Source of the DNA: Clostridia bacterium
GTDB lineage: Bacteria > Bacillota > Clostridia > Oscillospirales > CAG-272
Direction of reading: 5' to 3'
DNA: 64,000 nt
Assembly (NCBI GenBank): GCA_017502975.1
Contig: JAFVTV010000037.1
Span: 1 to 64,000, forward strand
Below, one piece after another: positions 7,347-17,287 of the stretch. How positions within the stretch are numbered: the stretch's first letter is position 1; the number at the start of each line of letters is the position of its first letter. The notes under the pieces are model-generated. The model was not told where the DNA came from. It made no database searches and saw only the letters and a program-made list of their open reading frames with translations. A program made the position numbers and the translations under genes.

Positions 7347-8198
7347 ATGGGAAAAGCCGTACTCGGTATTGATGTTGGCGGTAGCGCCACCAAAATCGTT
7401 GGATTTCGCGAGCACAATGGCAAGCGAGAGCTTATTGCCCCGCAAATCGTGCATGCAAATGACCCTCTGACATCGATCTACGGTGCATTTGGCAAATTTA
7501 CAATGGAAAACGAACTGTCACTAGCCGATATCGAGCGTGTAATGATGACAGGCGTTGGCTCCACCTTTGCCGAAAAACCGCTTTATGAGGGGCTTGATTG
7601 CCGCGTGGTTCCTGAATTTTCCAGTGTTGGACGCGGTGGCCTATACCTTTCCGGCCTTGATGAAGCCATTGTTGTAAGCATGGGCACCGGCACGGCGCTG
7701 ATCTATGCCAAAAAGCAAGAAAGCGGCGAAGTAAAGATCGACTATCTTGGCGGCACGGGTGTTGGTGGCGGCACGCTTTTGGGTCTTTCCCGCTTAATGC
7801 TGGGTGTGGATACCGTGGAACACATTGAGCAGTTAGCGGCACAGGGAAACCTTGCCAATATTGACCTGCGCATTGGCGACATGTCACACAAAAAACTGCA
7901 TCCCGACATGAATCTTGAGTTAACTGCCTCCAACTTCGGCAAACTCAACGACCTTGCAAACAAAAATGACATTGCGCTTGGTATTACCAATATGGTAGGT
8001 GAAACGATTGGCATGCTTGCGGTATTTGCCGCGCGCAAGTATCATCTTAACCGTGTAGTTTTAACAGGCAATTTAACCACACTTGCACCGATCAGACGCG
8101 TATTTGAGATCCTGGAGAAAACCTTTGACATTCAATTTATTATTCCACCAAATGCGCAATACGGCACCGTGATCGGTGCGGCACTCGGCAAGATCTAA
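7347..8198 (+). CDS. coaW: Type II pantothenate kinase
   Basis: About 283 residues. It opens with the ASKHA phosphate-binding loop LGIDVGGSATKIVGF and has SMGTGTALIYA (second phosphate motif) and GGTGVGGGTLLGLSRLM, both characteristic of type II (eukaryotic or staphylococcal-like) pantothenate kinases; VVLTGNLTTL is the adenosine motif. It catalyses the first step of coenzyme A synthesis, phosphorylating pantothenate with ATP. The start is placed at 7347, 10 nt after AGGAGG; the ATG at 7338 touches the ribosome binding site and is too close. Monocistronic, with a strong terminator. Confidence 0.9.
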   Translation: MGKAVLGIDVGGSATKIVGFREHNGKRELIAPQIVHANDPLTSIYGAFGKFTMENELSLADIERVMMTGVGSTFAEKPLYEGLDCRVVPEFSSVGRGGLYLSGLDEAIVVSMGTGTALIYAKKQESGEVKIDYLGGTGVGGGTLLGLSRLMLGVDTVEHIEQLAAQGNLANIDLRIGDMSHKKLHPDMNLELTASNFGKLNDLANKNDIALGITNMVGETIGMLAVFAARKYHLNRVVLTGNLTTLAPIRRVFEILEKTFDIQFIIPPNAQYGTVIGAALGKI

Positions 8199-8221
8199 AA
8201 GAATATTTTATTTCATCAATA

Positions 8222-8268
8222 AAAAACCGATTTCTCCATTGCTTTGACAATGGAGAAATCGGTTTTTT
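8222..8268. terminator. Bidirectional terminator
   Basis: A long stem, AAAACCGATTTCTCCATTG with CAATGGAGAAATCGGTTTT, flanked by A and T runs, between convergent coaW and the lipoprotein gene at 8290. Confidence 0.93.
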
Positions 8269-8289
8269 GTGTAGAAGTTCTATCGGATT

Positions 8290-10602
8290 TTACTTTTTTC
8301 TAAACCCGGATCTGACAGATGAAGTAAAGCCAACAACAGACACCAAAACAGTGTTTGGTTCACCCGCGGCGTACACGCCTGTGGGATTGCTGACAGAATA
8401 AGGCACATAATTGGCTCCGGTCTCCGTGATATACACGGTATAGTTACAAATATCACTCAAAATAACATATTGAAGTGAGGGAACCTGATTGCAAATCTGA
8501 TAGATCATAGTAGCGCTTCTCGTAATACTATCCTTAAAGGAATCGTAATCCGTAGGGAACCACGCGGAGTCAGGTGCAATCGTTCGATACAACGCCAACT
8601 CCGACCCAGAACCGATATGGTGCGCAACCTGTACCATATCACTCTTCAAATAACTTCCGTACATGTCACACATGTAGTAGCCGGAAGTGCTCTGCGCATC
8701 ACCCAGCCAAATCATGGAAGTCGACTTGGATCCCGCAACAATACTTCCGTTCTGGGTCTGATGGATCGTCATGCGAATCACGGTTGAGGAGTCATTGTAC
8801 TTATGCAGACGGTTGGGAAGTAGATCCTCGTGCGTGTACAGCACTTCGCATTCCACGTTGGCAAGCCAGAATTTTTGACCGGTATGGACCTTGATATATT
8901 CAAAGCCCTTTTCACCCTTAGAGTTGGTGGCCTTTGCGGAATATTCCGCCATACGATCGCGGAATGTAGTGTTAGCATCCTTATCAATATAAGCGCCGAA
9001 ATATCCTTCGTCAGATGCGAAGTTGGCAATTACAGTATCAATTCTTACAGAGCCGTTCGTAGAATATTGGTTGATAAAGCGCGAAATTACACCAACGTGA
9101 TCACCATGTCCGTGCGTGATGTACCATGCAGCGATACGAATAGGATGATTGATCGCATTCGGAGCATAACCGTGATTCTTTGTGTAAAGATCCACCAACA
9201 CATCATAGATACGGTTTTGAATGATTATATCGGAAGCACCGCCATCGATCATGACAAAGGAGCCATCCGCCAAGGTAACAACGTATATCTGCCCTTTGCC
9301 TGTGTCAACATAGTTTGCTTTAATGGCAGTAATAGAGGAGATCGCAACATTTTCAAAGCTCTGCAGCGTCAACATCTCCTCAGGAAGCAATCCCGCTCTT
9401 TCGGTAGGACCAACGATCACTCGAATCGTCTTGTTGGTATTCGTGCTCGCATGCGCAAAAGCATTGTATGCTACGTACAGCATCATTCCCTTTTGCTCGT
9501 TCACGTAGGTGCGGAAAATGCTGGATTCTGCCGAATGACTGGTATAAAGCACGTAGCCTGCAGCGATAAGGTCGTTGCAATAAGCCTGATATGCATCTGC
9601 AGTAACGCCCTCACCGTTATAGGCATATTCAGTCAAGCCGCTATCTACATCAAGCGTTCCCGAAAGGGTAAGACCCTGAGGTTTCGGAAAATCGGTTACG
9701 ATAAACGAGTTATCCACATTGGAGTAAATGCGCGAGAACTCCGTGGGAACAAAGATCTTCTTTGCCTCGCCCTCCACATACACAGAATCCTTCAGCATAT
9801 CACTTAAAAGATCAAGCGCCTTCATCATCATGGTGTCATTATATGCAAAAGCAAAGATCTTTCCGTTTTTGGCGCCAATTCCATAGTCGACAACATCCAT
9901 AACGGAAGAAAATTCCTTAACCTCCGCACGGTCTACAGATCCCACAAGGATCTCAACCCCACCGCTTGCGCTTTCGCTTTCGCTACGCATAAACATGCCG
10001 TTGCCGCGCACGTCGGAATAATTACCGATGCCCGCTTTCATATCTTTAATCTGCTTAACGACCTTATCTGCCTCGTTTAAATAAGCAGAATAAACAAAGC
10101 CGCTCTGATTGGTGATCTCAAGCATTTGCATATCCGAGACTACATTTTTTTCGACCTTGAGAGAGGAGATCTTCCCATCGACTGAAAGATACGTATCAAC
10201 AAAGTAATCAAGCGCTTGCGACGTCAAGAAATTGGTCGTACCAACAATTACAAGCTTTTTGCCAACAATAGAGATGGCATAGCCGTGACCGTTGATTTCT
10301 TCAAGCACCTTTGCGGTTTCGGGGCGATTGGTATTACCCACAAGGATCTCGTAATCTGCCTCATCAGCAAGCTCTTGATCAAAGGCAACTCTTTTGGACT
10401 CAAGACTGCCATCGATCTTTCCTTTCAAAAGATCAACAAAGGATTTTACCTCCTTTGCCGCGGTAGATGACATATCCTTACCGTATATCACAGTATATCC
10501 CTTTGAAAAGTCGATAGCCTTTTTTCCGCAGGAGCTGAACAGTACTGCAGTAGATGCGATCATGCACAAGCAAAGCAGCAGGCTTAAAATTCTTTTTTTC
10601 AT
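8290..10602 (-). CDS. Lipoprotein with GH20b-like modules and ComEC-like MBL domain (paralogue A)
   Basis: 770 residues. A lipoprotein signal (MKKRILSLLLCLCMIAS...LFSSC, Cys25) implies anchoring outside the membrane. Residues about 75-140 form an alpha/beta module (YEILVGNTNRPET...GHGYAISIVGKKLVIVGTTN) resembling the GH20b/GH67-type N-domain of glycosidases, and a second copy follows (about 220-285, EILVGSVDRAEVKE). After a linker domain (FRTYVNEQKGMMLYVAYNAF) comes an MBL fold: HGHGDH at 497-502, then STVIRMT, WLGDAQ and VAHHIGSGSE, the order seen in ComEC MBL domains. Metal ligands appear intact, so it is probably an active hydrolase on an unknown extracellular substrate. It lies 27 bp after paralogue B with a strong ribosome binding site (AGGAGG) and is co-transcribed with it. 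Confidence 0.75.
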   Translation of the reverse strand: MKKRILSLLLCLCMIASTAVLFSSCGKKAIDFSKGYTVIYGKDMSSTAAKEVKSFVDLLKGKIDGSLESKRVAFDQELADEADYEILVGNTNRPETAKVLEEINGHGYAISIVGKKLVIVGTTNFLTSQALDYFVDTYLSVDGKISSLKVEKNVVSDMQMLEITNQSGFVYSAYLNEADKVVKQIKDMKAGIGNYSDVRGNGMFMRSESESASGGVEILVGSVDRAEVKEFSSVMDVVDYGIGAKNGKIFAFAYNDTMMMKALDLLSDMLKDSVYVEGEAKKIFVPTEFSRIYSNVDNSFIVTDFPKPQGLTLSGTLDVDSGLTEYAYNGEGVTADAYQAYCNDLIAAGYVLYTSHSAESSIFRTYVNEQKGMMLYVAYNAFAHASTNTNKTIRVIVGPTERAGLLPEEMLTLQSFENVAISSITAIKANYVDTGKGQIYVVTLADGSFVMIDGGASDIIIQNRIYDVLVDLYTKNHGYAPNAINHPIRIAAWYITHGHGDHVGVISRFINQYSTNGSVRIDTVIANFASDEGYFGAYIDKDANTTFRDRMAEYSAKATNSKGEKGFEYIKVHTGQKFWLANVECEVLYTHEDLLPNRLHKYNDSSTVIRMTIHQTQNGSIVAGSKSTSMIWLGDAQSTSGYYMCDMYGSYLKSDMVQVAHHIGSGSELALYRTIAPDSAWFPTDYDSFKDSITRSATMIYQICNQVPSLQYVILSDICNYTVYITETGANYVPYSVSNPTGVYAAGEPNTVLVSVVGFTSSVRSGFRKK

Positions 10603-10629
10603 ATAAGTACCTCCTAATTTTTTATGAAA

Positions 10630-12930
10630 TTATGAACGATTAAATTTTGTCTTCAGGAATCCCGTATCTATATTTCTTGATACGACACCAAGGCTTACGG
10701 ATTCACTGTTTTCTCCAACGTTGATCACACTTTTGGGATCAGCACCGTTTTTGGTGATCATAACGGTATAATTGCAAAAATCACTGACAACAACATACTG
10801 AAGCGATGATATATTGGTGCTGATTCGATACAATCCGCCGCCGTAAGAGCTTCTATCGGTAGGATACCACGCCCACGTAGGCGCGATCAACTCATAAAGT
10901 CTAAACTCCGATCCGCCGCCGGTGTGGTGTGCCACCTGCACCATATCACTTTGCAGGTAACTGCCGTACATAGCGCGCATGAAGGCACAGGATGCAGTTT
11001 GCGCATCACCAAGCCAAATAACAGAGGTCTTTGAGCCCTCGGTGATATTGCCGTTTTCGGTATGATGGAGTGTCATACGGATCACGGTTGAGGAATCATT
11101 ATACACATGAAGGCGCTTGGGATACAGATCCTCATGCGTATACAGCACCTCACATTCTACATTAGCAAGCCAAAATCTTTGACCTGTGTGCACCTTGATG
11201 TATGTAAGCCCGGGCTCATGCCCCGGTGCCTTGTCGTACATCTTTGCAGAAAACGACGCAATATTATCTCGAACAAAGGTGTTTGCGCTCTTGTCAAGAT
11301 AAACGTTGTAGTATCCCTCATCAGACGGGAAATTCGCGATCATGGTATCGATTGTTACCGGCGTGTTGCTGTAATTGAAGCAATAGGTATTGATAAAATC
11401 CACCATTGCCCCATAATGGTCGCCGTGGCTGTGGGTCACATACCATGCGGCAATACGAATGGGATCCTGCTCGGTGGGTCCATTGCCGTTATGTCCTCTT
11501 TTGTATAAATCAAGCAGTATTGCATAGATACGCTTGCTGATGACCGTATCGGAACTACAACCATCGATCACAATAAAGGATCCATCCTCAAGAGTGACGA
11601 TATACATCTCACCCTTGCCGGAAAATGCATAATTTGCCTTAACAGCCGTAATGGCGGATGCCTGTCGTTTCGTAAAGGATTCCATAGACAGCATTTCTTC
11701 ACTCAGCAAGCCCGATTTTTCAAGGTCGCCTACGATAATGCGAATGGCAGGCTTGTGAGCGGTGTTCTCTACCGTTGCTGATTGAAAGGCATTGTATGCG
11801 GCATACAGCATAATGTTGGCAGTTTTATTGACATAGGTGCGGAACACGCTGCCGGCAGCAGCATGCTCGGTATAGAGTGTGTAGCCTGCCCCCAAAAGAT
11901 CCTTGCAATATGCCTCATAGGCAGCAAGATTGACACCCGCACCCTCATAATAATACTGATACGACCTGCTGTCCACGTCGATCGTGCCCGAAAGAGCTAA
12001 GCCTTGGGGGCGCGGAAAATCGGTAATGTAACTGTTTTTTCCGGTATCGGTATAAATACAGGTGAACTCCGCAGGAAAAAGGATCTGCTTTTTCCCTTCC
12101 TCTGACTTGCAAACCGAGTCCTTTAAAACATTTTTAAAAAGTGAAAACGCCTTTGCCATCATGGGGTCATTAAACGCGCAGATGACCAGCTTTCCGTTTT
12201 TCATACCTACTGCATAATCGGTAGAATCCATACCGGAAAGAATTGCTTTTGATTCTTCACGGTTTACAGTTCCCGCTAAAATTTCATGGCTTGCGGTCTT
12301 TGAATCTTTCAGCATCGCCATATCAGCTGCGGAAATATCACAAATAGAAGCAATGTCCTTTTTTGCCTGTTCAATTCCCTCGTTAACGTAATCGCCCTCG
12401 CCCCTCAAATAAGAGGAATAAATGAAGCTCCATTCCTCAGTGAGCTCAAGCATTATCATTTCTTCTACCAAGATTTCTTCTACTCTCAGCTTGGAAACAG
12501 TATCCTGCCCCATAAGATAAGCTTCGCTGAAGCGGTCAAGGGCAAGAGAGGTAAGCAAATTTGTCGTACCCACGATCACGATCTTGTGCCCTACAGCAGA
12601 GATCGCATAGCCGTGACCCTTGATCCGATTTAACACCTCTTGCGTTTCGGGGCGGTTGGTATTACCTACAAGGATCTCATATTTTTTCTCGCCCACAAGC
12701 TCGCTATCACGCTTGACCGACTTCACCTCAATATCCTTATCAGACTTTTTTTTCAAAGCGGCAGCAAAGGCTTGCACATCATCACAAGCAGCGTCAGACA
12801 TATCAAATCCGTGCACCACAGTGTAATTTCTCGCAAAATATATCGTATCCTTTTGACAAGAGCTAAACAACACCACAAAAGATGCGAGCAAGGAAAGACA
12901 CAGTAACAGGCTTAACAGTTTTGATTTCAA
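10630..12930 (-). CDS. Lipoprotein with GH20b-like modules and ComEC-like MBL domain (paralogue B)
   Basis: 766 residues with a TTG start at 12930, chosen because GGAGG lies 6 nt before it and it places the signal peptide (KSKLLSLLLCLSLLASFVVLFSSC) at the N-terminus; the frame extends 28 codons further upstream, across the promoter region. The architecture matches paralogue A: module 1 (YEILVGNTNRPETQEVLNRI), module 2 (EILAGTVNREESKAIL), linker domain (FRTYVNKTANIMLYAAYNAF) and MBL domain with HSHGDH at about 500-505, VHTGQRFWLANVECEV, WLGDAQ and VAHHTGGGSE. Sequence identity with A is high throughout, so this is a tandem duplication. Its promoter is at 12982-13010. It is divergent from alaS; the link is probably positional only. 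Confidence 0.75.
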   Translation of the reverse strand: MKSKLLSLLLCLSLLASFVVLFSSCQKDTIYFARNYTVVHGFDMSDAACDDVQAFAAALKKKSDKDIEVKSVKRDSELVGEKKYEILVGNTNRPETQEVLNRIKGHGYAISAVGHKIVIVGTTNLLTSLALDRFSEAYLMGQDTVSKLRVEEILVEEMIMLELTEEWSFIYSSYLRGEGDYVNEGIEQAKKDIASICDISAADMAMLKDSKTASHEILAGTVNREESKAILSGMDSTDYAVGMKNGKLVICAFNDPMMAKAFSLFKNVLKDSVCKSEEGKKQILFPAEFTCIYTDTGKNSYITDFPRPQGLALSGTIDVDSRSYQYYYEGAGVNLAAYEAYCKDLLGAGYTLYTEHAAAGSVFRTYVNKTANIMLYAAYNAFQSATVENTAHKPAIRIIVGDLEKSGLLSEEMLSMESFTKRQASAITAVKANYAFSGKGEMYIVTLEDGSFIVIDGCSSDTVISKRIYAILLDLYKRGHNGNGPTEQDPIRIAAWYVTHSHGDHYGAMVDFINTYCFNYSNTPVTIDTMIANFPSDEGYYNVYLDKSANTFVRDNIASFSAKMYDKAPGHEPGLTYIKVHTGQRFWLANVECEVLYTHEDLYPKRLHVYNDSSTVIRMTLHHTENGNITEGSKTSVIWLGDAQTASCAFMRAMYGSYLQSDMVQVAHHTGGGSEFRLYELIAPTWAWYPTDRSSYGGGLYRISTNISSLQYVVVSDFCNYTVMITKNGADPKSVINVGENSESVSLGVVSRNIDTGFLKTKFNRS

Positions 12931-12981
12931 TAAAAACCTCCAAAACATATCAGCAGTTAAAACAAAGTATGTTGGCATGTT

Positions 12982-13010
12982 ATTATACCATTTTATTTCT
13001 TTTTTTTCAA
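12982..13010 (-). promoter_or_regulatory. Promoter of the lipoprotein pair
   Basis: On the minus strand TTGAAA (13005-13010), 17 bp, TATAAT (12982-12987), in the context ATGGTATAATAACAT. The TGG-TATAAT extended element recurs at the promoter of the giant paralogue at 48276. The rest of the gap up to alaS is AT-rich and holds only the alaS promoter. Confidence 0.65.
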
Positions 13011-13142
13011 GCAAAAAACAAACATTTTAACACGGAACACTTAAAATTCATCGTTTTAAACAAAAAAATGTATTATTTTTGCACTTTATGCCCATTATGG
13101 ATTTTATGCATAACTTATTTTATATTTTAAAAGAGAAACTTC

Positions 13143-13171
13143 TTGACTAAATGTGCAAACAATGTTATAAT
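13143..13171 (+). promoter_or_regulatory. Promoter of alaS
   Basis: TTGACT (13143-13148), 17 bp, TATAAT (13166-13171), 40 bp upstream of the start. I see no T-box specifier or antiterminator structure in this short leader. Confidence 0.8.
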
Positions 13172-13210
13172 GTTTTCAATATTTTCTTACTGTGAAAGGT
13201 CATTGTATTT

Positions 13211-15856
13211 ATGAAATGGACTTCTCTTAATGAACTGCGCGAAAAGTATCTTTCTTTCTTTGAAAGCAAAGGACATTTGCGCTTGCCCTCCTATCCTCTC
13301 GTGCCCATCAACGACAAATCGTTGCTGCTTATCAACTCAGGCATGGCACCGATGAAAAAGTTTTTTACGGGTGAGGAGGAGCCCCCCCGCAACCGTGTCA
13401 CCACCTGCCAAAAGTGTATCCGTACCCCCGACCTTGATCGCGTGGGTCACACGGCAAGACACGGCACATTCTTTGAAATGCTTGGCAACTTTTCGTTTGG
13501 CGATTACTTTAAGGAGCAAGCCATTTCATGGGCTTGGGAATTTCTTACCGAAACCTTAGAGATCCCCGGCGAGCTGCTTTGGCCCTCCATTTACGAAAAC
13601 GATGAGGAAGCGTTTGAGATCTGGAACAAAAAGATCGGTGTTCCCGCCGAGCGCATTACCCGCCTTGGCAAGGCTGACAATTTCTGGGAGCACGGCTCCG
13701 GTCCCTGCGGCCCCTGCTCCGAGATCTACTTTGACCGCGGCATCAAATACGGCTGCGGCTCCGAGAATTGCCGCCCCGGCTGTGATTGCGACCGTTACAT
13801 GGAGATCTGGAACAACGTATTTTCTCAGTTCAACAACGACGGCAACGGCAACTATACCGAGCTTGCGCAAAAGAACATTGATACCGGCATGGGTCTTGAG
13901 CGCCTTGCGTGTGTTCTGCAAGGTGTAGATAACATGTTTGAGGTCGACACCATCCGCAAGATTCTTGATACTGTTTGCAAGATCGCGGACAAGACCTACG
14001 GTGCTGATAAGGATAACGACATTTCGATCCGCGTTTGCACCGACCATATCAAGAGTGCCATGTTTATGATCGCAGACGGCGTTATTCCCTCCAATGAGGG
14101 ACGCGGATACGTGCTGCGCCGCATCATTCGTCGCGCATGCCGCCACGGCAAGCTTTTGGGCATTGATCACGCCTTCCTGTGTGATCTTTGCCGCGTTGCC
14201 ATTGGTGAAAACAAGGATGCATATCCCGAGCTTGCCGAAAAAGAGGCGTATATCCTCAAGGTGATCTCCATGGAGGAGGAGCGCTTCGACGCAACAATCG
14301 ACGCAGGTCTTTCCATTCTTAGCACATACATGGATGCCGCCAAGAGCAGCGGCAAGACCGTGATTGCAGGCGAGGATGTGTTTAAGCTTTACGATACCTT
14401 TGGATTCCCGCTTGATCTGACCAAAGAGATCCTTGCAGAAAACGGACTTTCTGCTGACGACGAAACCTTTACCAAGCTCATGAAGGAGCAGCGCGAGCGC
14501 GCACGCGCCGCGCGCGGCAATATCAGCGGTTGGGACAACGCTGCTAAAAATCTGTTGTCCGACCTCCCCCAAACAAGCTTTTGCGGCTATGACAGCTTTT
14601 GCACCGAGGATGCCAAAGTCCTTGCCATTATTGTAGAGGGCGAAAACGGCACCGAGAGCGTGCAGGAGATCAGCGAGGGCGATTGCACCGTTGTGCTGGA
14701 TAAAACCGTATTCTACGGCGAGGGCGGCGGTCAAACGGGTGATGGCGGCACACTTGCTTGCAAGGATGCCACGCTGCAGGTAAACGATACCAAGAAGACC
14801 GACGGCGTATATTTGCATCTTGCAACGGTAACGGGCGGTGTGCTTCGCGTTGGCGATGCTGTGTCCGCATGCGTTGATAAGGAAAAACGTCTTGCCACGG
14901 CACGCAACCACTCGGTAGCGCACCTGCTGCAAGCGGCACTGCGTGAGGTGCTGGGCAACCATGTTGAGCAGGCAGGGTCGCTTGTAGACCCCGAAAAATG
15001 CCGTTTTGACTTCACTCACTTTGCAGCACTTACCACTGAGGAGATCGCCAAGGTTGAAGCACTTGTAAATGCATATATTTTTGCAGGCGCACCGATCTCA
15101 ATGACCGAAATGCCGCTTGAGGATGCCAAAAAGCTTGGCGCCACAGCACTCTTTGGCGAGAAATACGGCAAGATCGTTCGCGTGGTGCGTATGGGCGACT
15201 TCTCTATTGAATTCTGCGGTGGTACACACCTTGAGAACACCGCGCGCATCGGCCTTTTCAAGATTACATCCGAGAGCTCAGTTGCTGCCGGCATTCGCCG
15301 CATTGAAGCAGTAACGGGCACGGGTGTGCTTTCCCTGCTTGCAGCGCGCGAAAGGCTGATTGCAGAAACTGCTGACGCGCTAAAGGCACAAAACGCACTT
15401 GACATTGCAAAGCGCGCGCACGCCGTACAGGACGAAATGCGCGAAATGCACCGCGAGCTGGATGCCCTGAATCAAAAGCTTGCCTCCTCGAAACTCGATG
15501 AGGTTCTTGCAAACTGTGTAGCAGTAGGCAATTGCCGTTTGGCAACCGCACGCTTTGACGGCATGCAGCCCGATGTAGCGCGCAGCCTTGCAGATGACAT
15601 CAAAGCAAATCACGATGACATTGTTGCCGTGCTTGCCATTGCTGACGGCGCACGCATCAGCTTTATTGCCGTTGCAGGCAAAACTGCTGTTGCAAACGGT
15701 GCTCATGCAGGCAAATTGGTTGGCGCAGTTGCGGCTCTTACGGGCGGCAAGGGCGGCGGACGCCCCGACAATGCCATGGCGGGCGGTAAGGATGCCGCTA
15801 AGATTGACGAAGCACTTGCCTGTGCAAAAGACGTTTTGGCAGGTCAGCTTGGCTGA
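13211..15856 (+). CDS. alaS: Alanyl-tRNA synthetase
   Basis: 881 residues, the full bacterial length. The class II aminoacylation core starts with LREKYLSFFESKGHLRLPSYPL and has HTARHGTFFEMLGNFSFGDYFK and GMGLERLACVLQGV. The editing domain carries the zinc ligands in NHSVAHLLQAAL (HxxxH) and FCGGTHLENT (CxxxH). The C-terminal oligomerisation and C-Ala region ends with GGKGGGRPDNAMAGG. It charges tRNA-Ala and edits mischarged Ser and Gly. It has its own promoter and terminator. Note that the RqcH pathway encoded in the same window uses alanyl-tRNA. Confidence 0.98.
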   Translation: MKWTSLNELREKYLSFFESKGHLRLPSYPLVPINDKSLLLINSGMAPMKKFFTGEEEPPRNRVTTCQKCIRTPDLDRVGHTARHGTFFEMLGNFSFGDYFKEQAISWAWEFLTETLEIPGELLWPSIYENDEEAFEIWNKKIGVPAERITRLGKADNFWEHGSGPCGPCSEIYFDRGIKYGCGSENCRPGCDCDRYMEIWNNVFSQFNNDGNGNYTELAQKNIDTGMGLERLACVLQGVDNMFEVDTIRKILDTVCKIADKTYGADKDNDISIRVCTDHIKSAMFMIADGVIPSNEGRGYVLRRIIRRACRHGKLLGIDHAFLCDLCRVAIGENKDAYPELAEKEAYILKVISMEEERFDATIDAGLSILSTYMDAAKSSGKTVIAGEDVFKLYDTFGFPLDLTKEILAENGLSADDETFTKLMKEQRERARAARGNISGWDNAAKNLLSDLPQTSFCGYDSFCTEDAKVLAIIVEGENGTESVQEISEGDCTVVLDKTVFYGEGGGQTGDGGTLACKDATLQVNDTKKTDGVYLHLATVTGGVLRVGDAVSACVDKEKRLATARNHSVAHLLQAALREVLGNHVEQAGSLVDPEKCRFDFTHFAALTTEEIAKVEALVNAYIFAGAPISMTEMPLEDAKKLGATALFGEKYGKIVRVVRMGDFSIEFCGGTHLENTARIGLFKITSESSVAAGIRRIEAVTGTGVLSLLAARERLIAETADALKAQNALDIAKRAHAVQDEMREMHRELDALNQKLASSKLDEVLANCVAVGNCRLATARFDGMQPDVARSLADDIKANHDDIVAVLAIADGARISFIAVAGKTAVANGAHAGKLVGAVAALTGGKGGGRPDNAMAGGKDAAKIDEALACAKDVLAGQLG

Positions 15857-15870
15857 TCCAATAAAATAGC

Positions 15871-15910
15871 AAGAAAGAGCAGACATGATCTCATGTCTGC
15901 TCTTTCTTTA
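15871..15910. terminator. Bidirectional terminator between alaS and ftsZ
   Basis: AAGAAAGAGCAGACATGA pairs with TCATGTCTGCTCTTTCTT around a 2-nt centre, an 18-bp stem between convergent genes. Confidence 0.9.
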
Positions 15911-15927
15911 TAACTTAAAATTTACTT

Positions 15928-17142
15928 TTAATAATCGCCTCTGTTGCGGCGACCGCGATTGCGGAAGATGCTCATGATATTGTCGAAATCATCCTCGGAG
16001 ATAGAGGAATCCTCGCCCTCAGAATCGTATTTCGGTGCATGAGAAGCGACAGGCTCAACCGCAGGCACAGCAGGCTGTGCGGGGGCTGCGGGCTGTGCGG
16101 GAATGGCAGGCTGTGCAGATGCCACAGGTGCTTCAACCACGGGTTCAGTTACCGCCTCGACAACAGGCGCTGCAACTGCCTGCTCCTGATTTTCAAAGCC
16201 GGTTGCGATAATGGTAATGCGCATTTCGTCGTCAAGCGCCTCATCGAAGGCAAGACCCCAAATGACATTTGCATCGGGATGCGCCTCGCGAGAGATCATA
16301 GAGGAAGCAAGATCCACCTCCTCAAGCCCCACATCGTGCGATGCGGTAATGCTGATCAAAATACCGCGTGCACCGTGGATAGAGGTTTCAAGAAGTGGGC
16401 TGGAGATTGCGGCGCGTGCGGCAAGCTCTGCCTTATCCGAGCCGGTGGCTCCGCCAACACCCATATGTGCGTAGCCCGCATTTTTCATGACCGAGGTAAC
16501 GTCAGCAAAATCAAGATTGATAAAGCCGGGAACGTTGATAAGCTCAGAAATTCTCTGTACACCGCGGCGAAGCACGTCATCGGCGATCTCAAACGCATTA
16601 CCGAGAGTGATGCGTGTGTCGGATACCTGCTTGAGCTTTTCATTGGGAATTACAACCAAAGAATCTACATATTGACGCAGCTCCTTGATGCCCTGCTCTG
16701 CCTGCTCCATACGGCGCTTGCCCTCAAAGCTGAAGGGCTTGGTTACGATACCGATGGTGAGAATGCCCATTTCGTGTGCAAGACGTGCAACGATGGGTGC
16801 GGCGCCCGTACCCGTGCCACCGCCCATGCCTGCTGTGACAAACACCATGTCGGCACCTGCAAGCATTTTCTTGATCTCGTCAATAGATTCCTCAGCAGCG
16901 CGCGCACCCACCTCGGGGTTAGCGCCTGCACCAAAGCCCTTGGTGATCTTTTCGCCAATCACCATTTGCACGGGCGCCTCGGACTTGCGCAATGCCTGAC
17001 GGTCGGTATTTACCGTAACGAATTCCACACCGCGGATATTCGCCGCGATCATGCGGTTTACGGCATTGTTGCCGCCGCCACCGACACCGATCACTCGGAT
17101 CACAACACCGCTTTCGCAGTTGTTATCGCGTTCAAACGTCAT
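15928..17142 (-). CDS. ftsZ: Cell division protein FtsZ
   Basis: About 404 residues. The tubulin signature GMGGGTGTGAAPIVA and the N-terminal GVGGGGNNAVNRM bind GTP; NLDFADV is the T7 loop that completes hydrolysis at the neighbouring subunit. The C-terminal linker is unusual: an Ala/Pro/Gln repeat (PAIPAQPAAPAQPAVP) before the conserved tail IFRNRGRRNRG, which binds membrane tethers and regulators. The start at 17142 follows GGAGG by 8 nt; 13 upstream in-frame codons have no binding site. It is separated from murG by a terminator and has a candidate promoter of its own, although it sits at the end of the dcw cluster. A small hairpin (GCGTG...CACGC, 17168-17183) lies in its leader. Confidence 0.97.
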   Translation of the reverse strand: MTFERDNNCESGVVIRVIGVGGGGNNAVNRMIAANIRGVEFVTVNTDRQALRKSEAPVQMVIGEKITKGFGAGANPEVGARAAEESIDEIKKMLAGADMVFVTAGMGGGTGTGAAPIVARLAHEMGILTIGIVTKPFSFEGKRRMEQAEQGIKELRQYVDSLVVIPNEKLKQVSDTRITLGNAFEIADDVLRRGVQRISELINVPGFINLDFADVTSVMKNAGYAHMGVGGATGSDKAELAARAAISSPLLETSIHGARGILISITASHDVGLEEVDLASSMISREAHPDANVIWGLAFDEALDDEMRITIIATGFENQEQAVAAPVVEAVTEPVVEAPVASAQPAIPAQPAAPAQPAVPAVEPVASHAPKYDSEGEDSSISEDDFDNIMSIFRNRGRRNRGDY

Positions 17143-17212
17143 ATATGTATCCTCCATTATCTTGACCGCGTGTATTGCCACGCATTTTTTACGTCATGGT
17201 TATTTACTTTAT

Positions 17213-17241
17213 ATTTTAATATACTTTCACTGTTTTTGCAA
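17213..17241 (-). promoter_or_regulatory. Candidate ftsZ promoter
   Basis: On the minus strand TTGCAA (17236-17241), 17 bp, TAAAAT (17213-17218). The match is moderate, but its placement downstream of the murG terminator supports it. Confidence 0.45.
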
Positions 17242-17287
17242 GATGTTTTTTTAATTATTTTTAAAAAACAAAAGACAAGCATAGACA

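Noticed and set aside
13015-13210. T-box riboswitch upstream of alaS
   Set aside because: The leader after the promoter is about 35 nt, too short, and lacks the T-box sequence.
13556-15019. Long open frame (487 codons) antisense to alaS
   Set aside because: It is the mirror frame of a strongly coding gene with RNY-type codon bias, has no ribosome binding site and matches no family.
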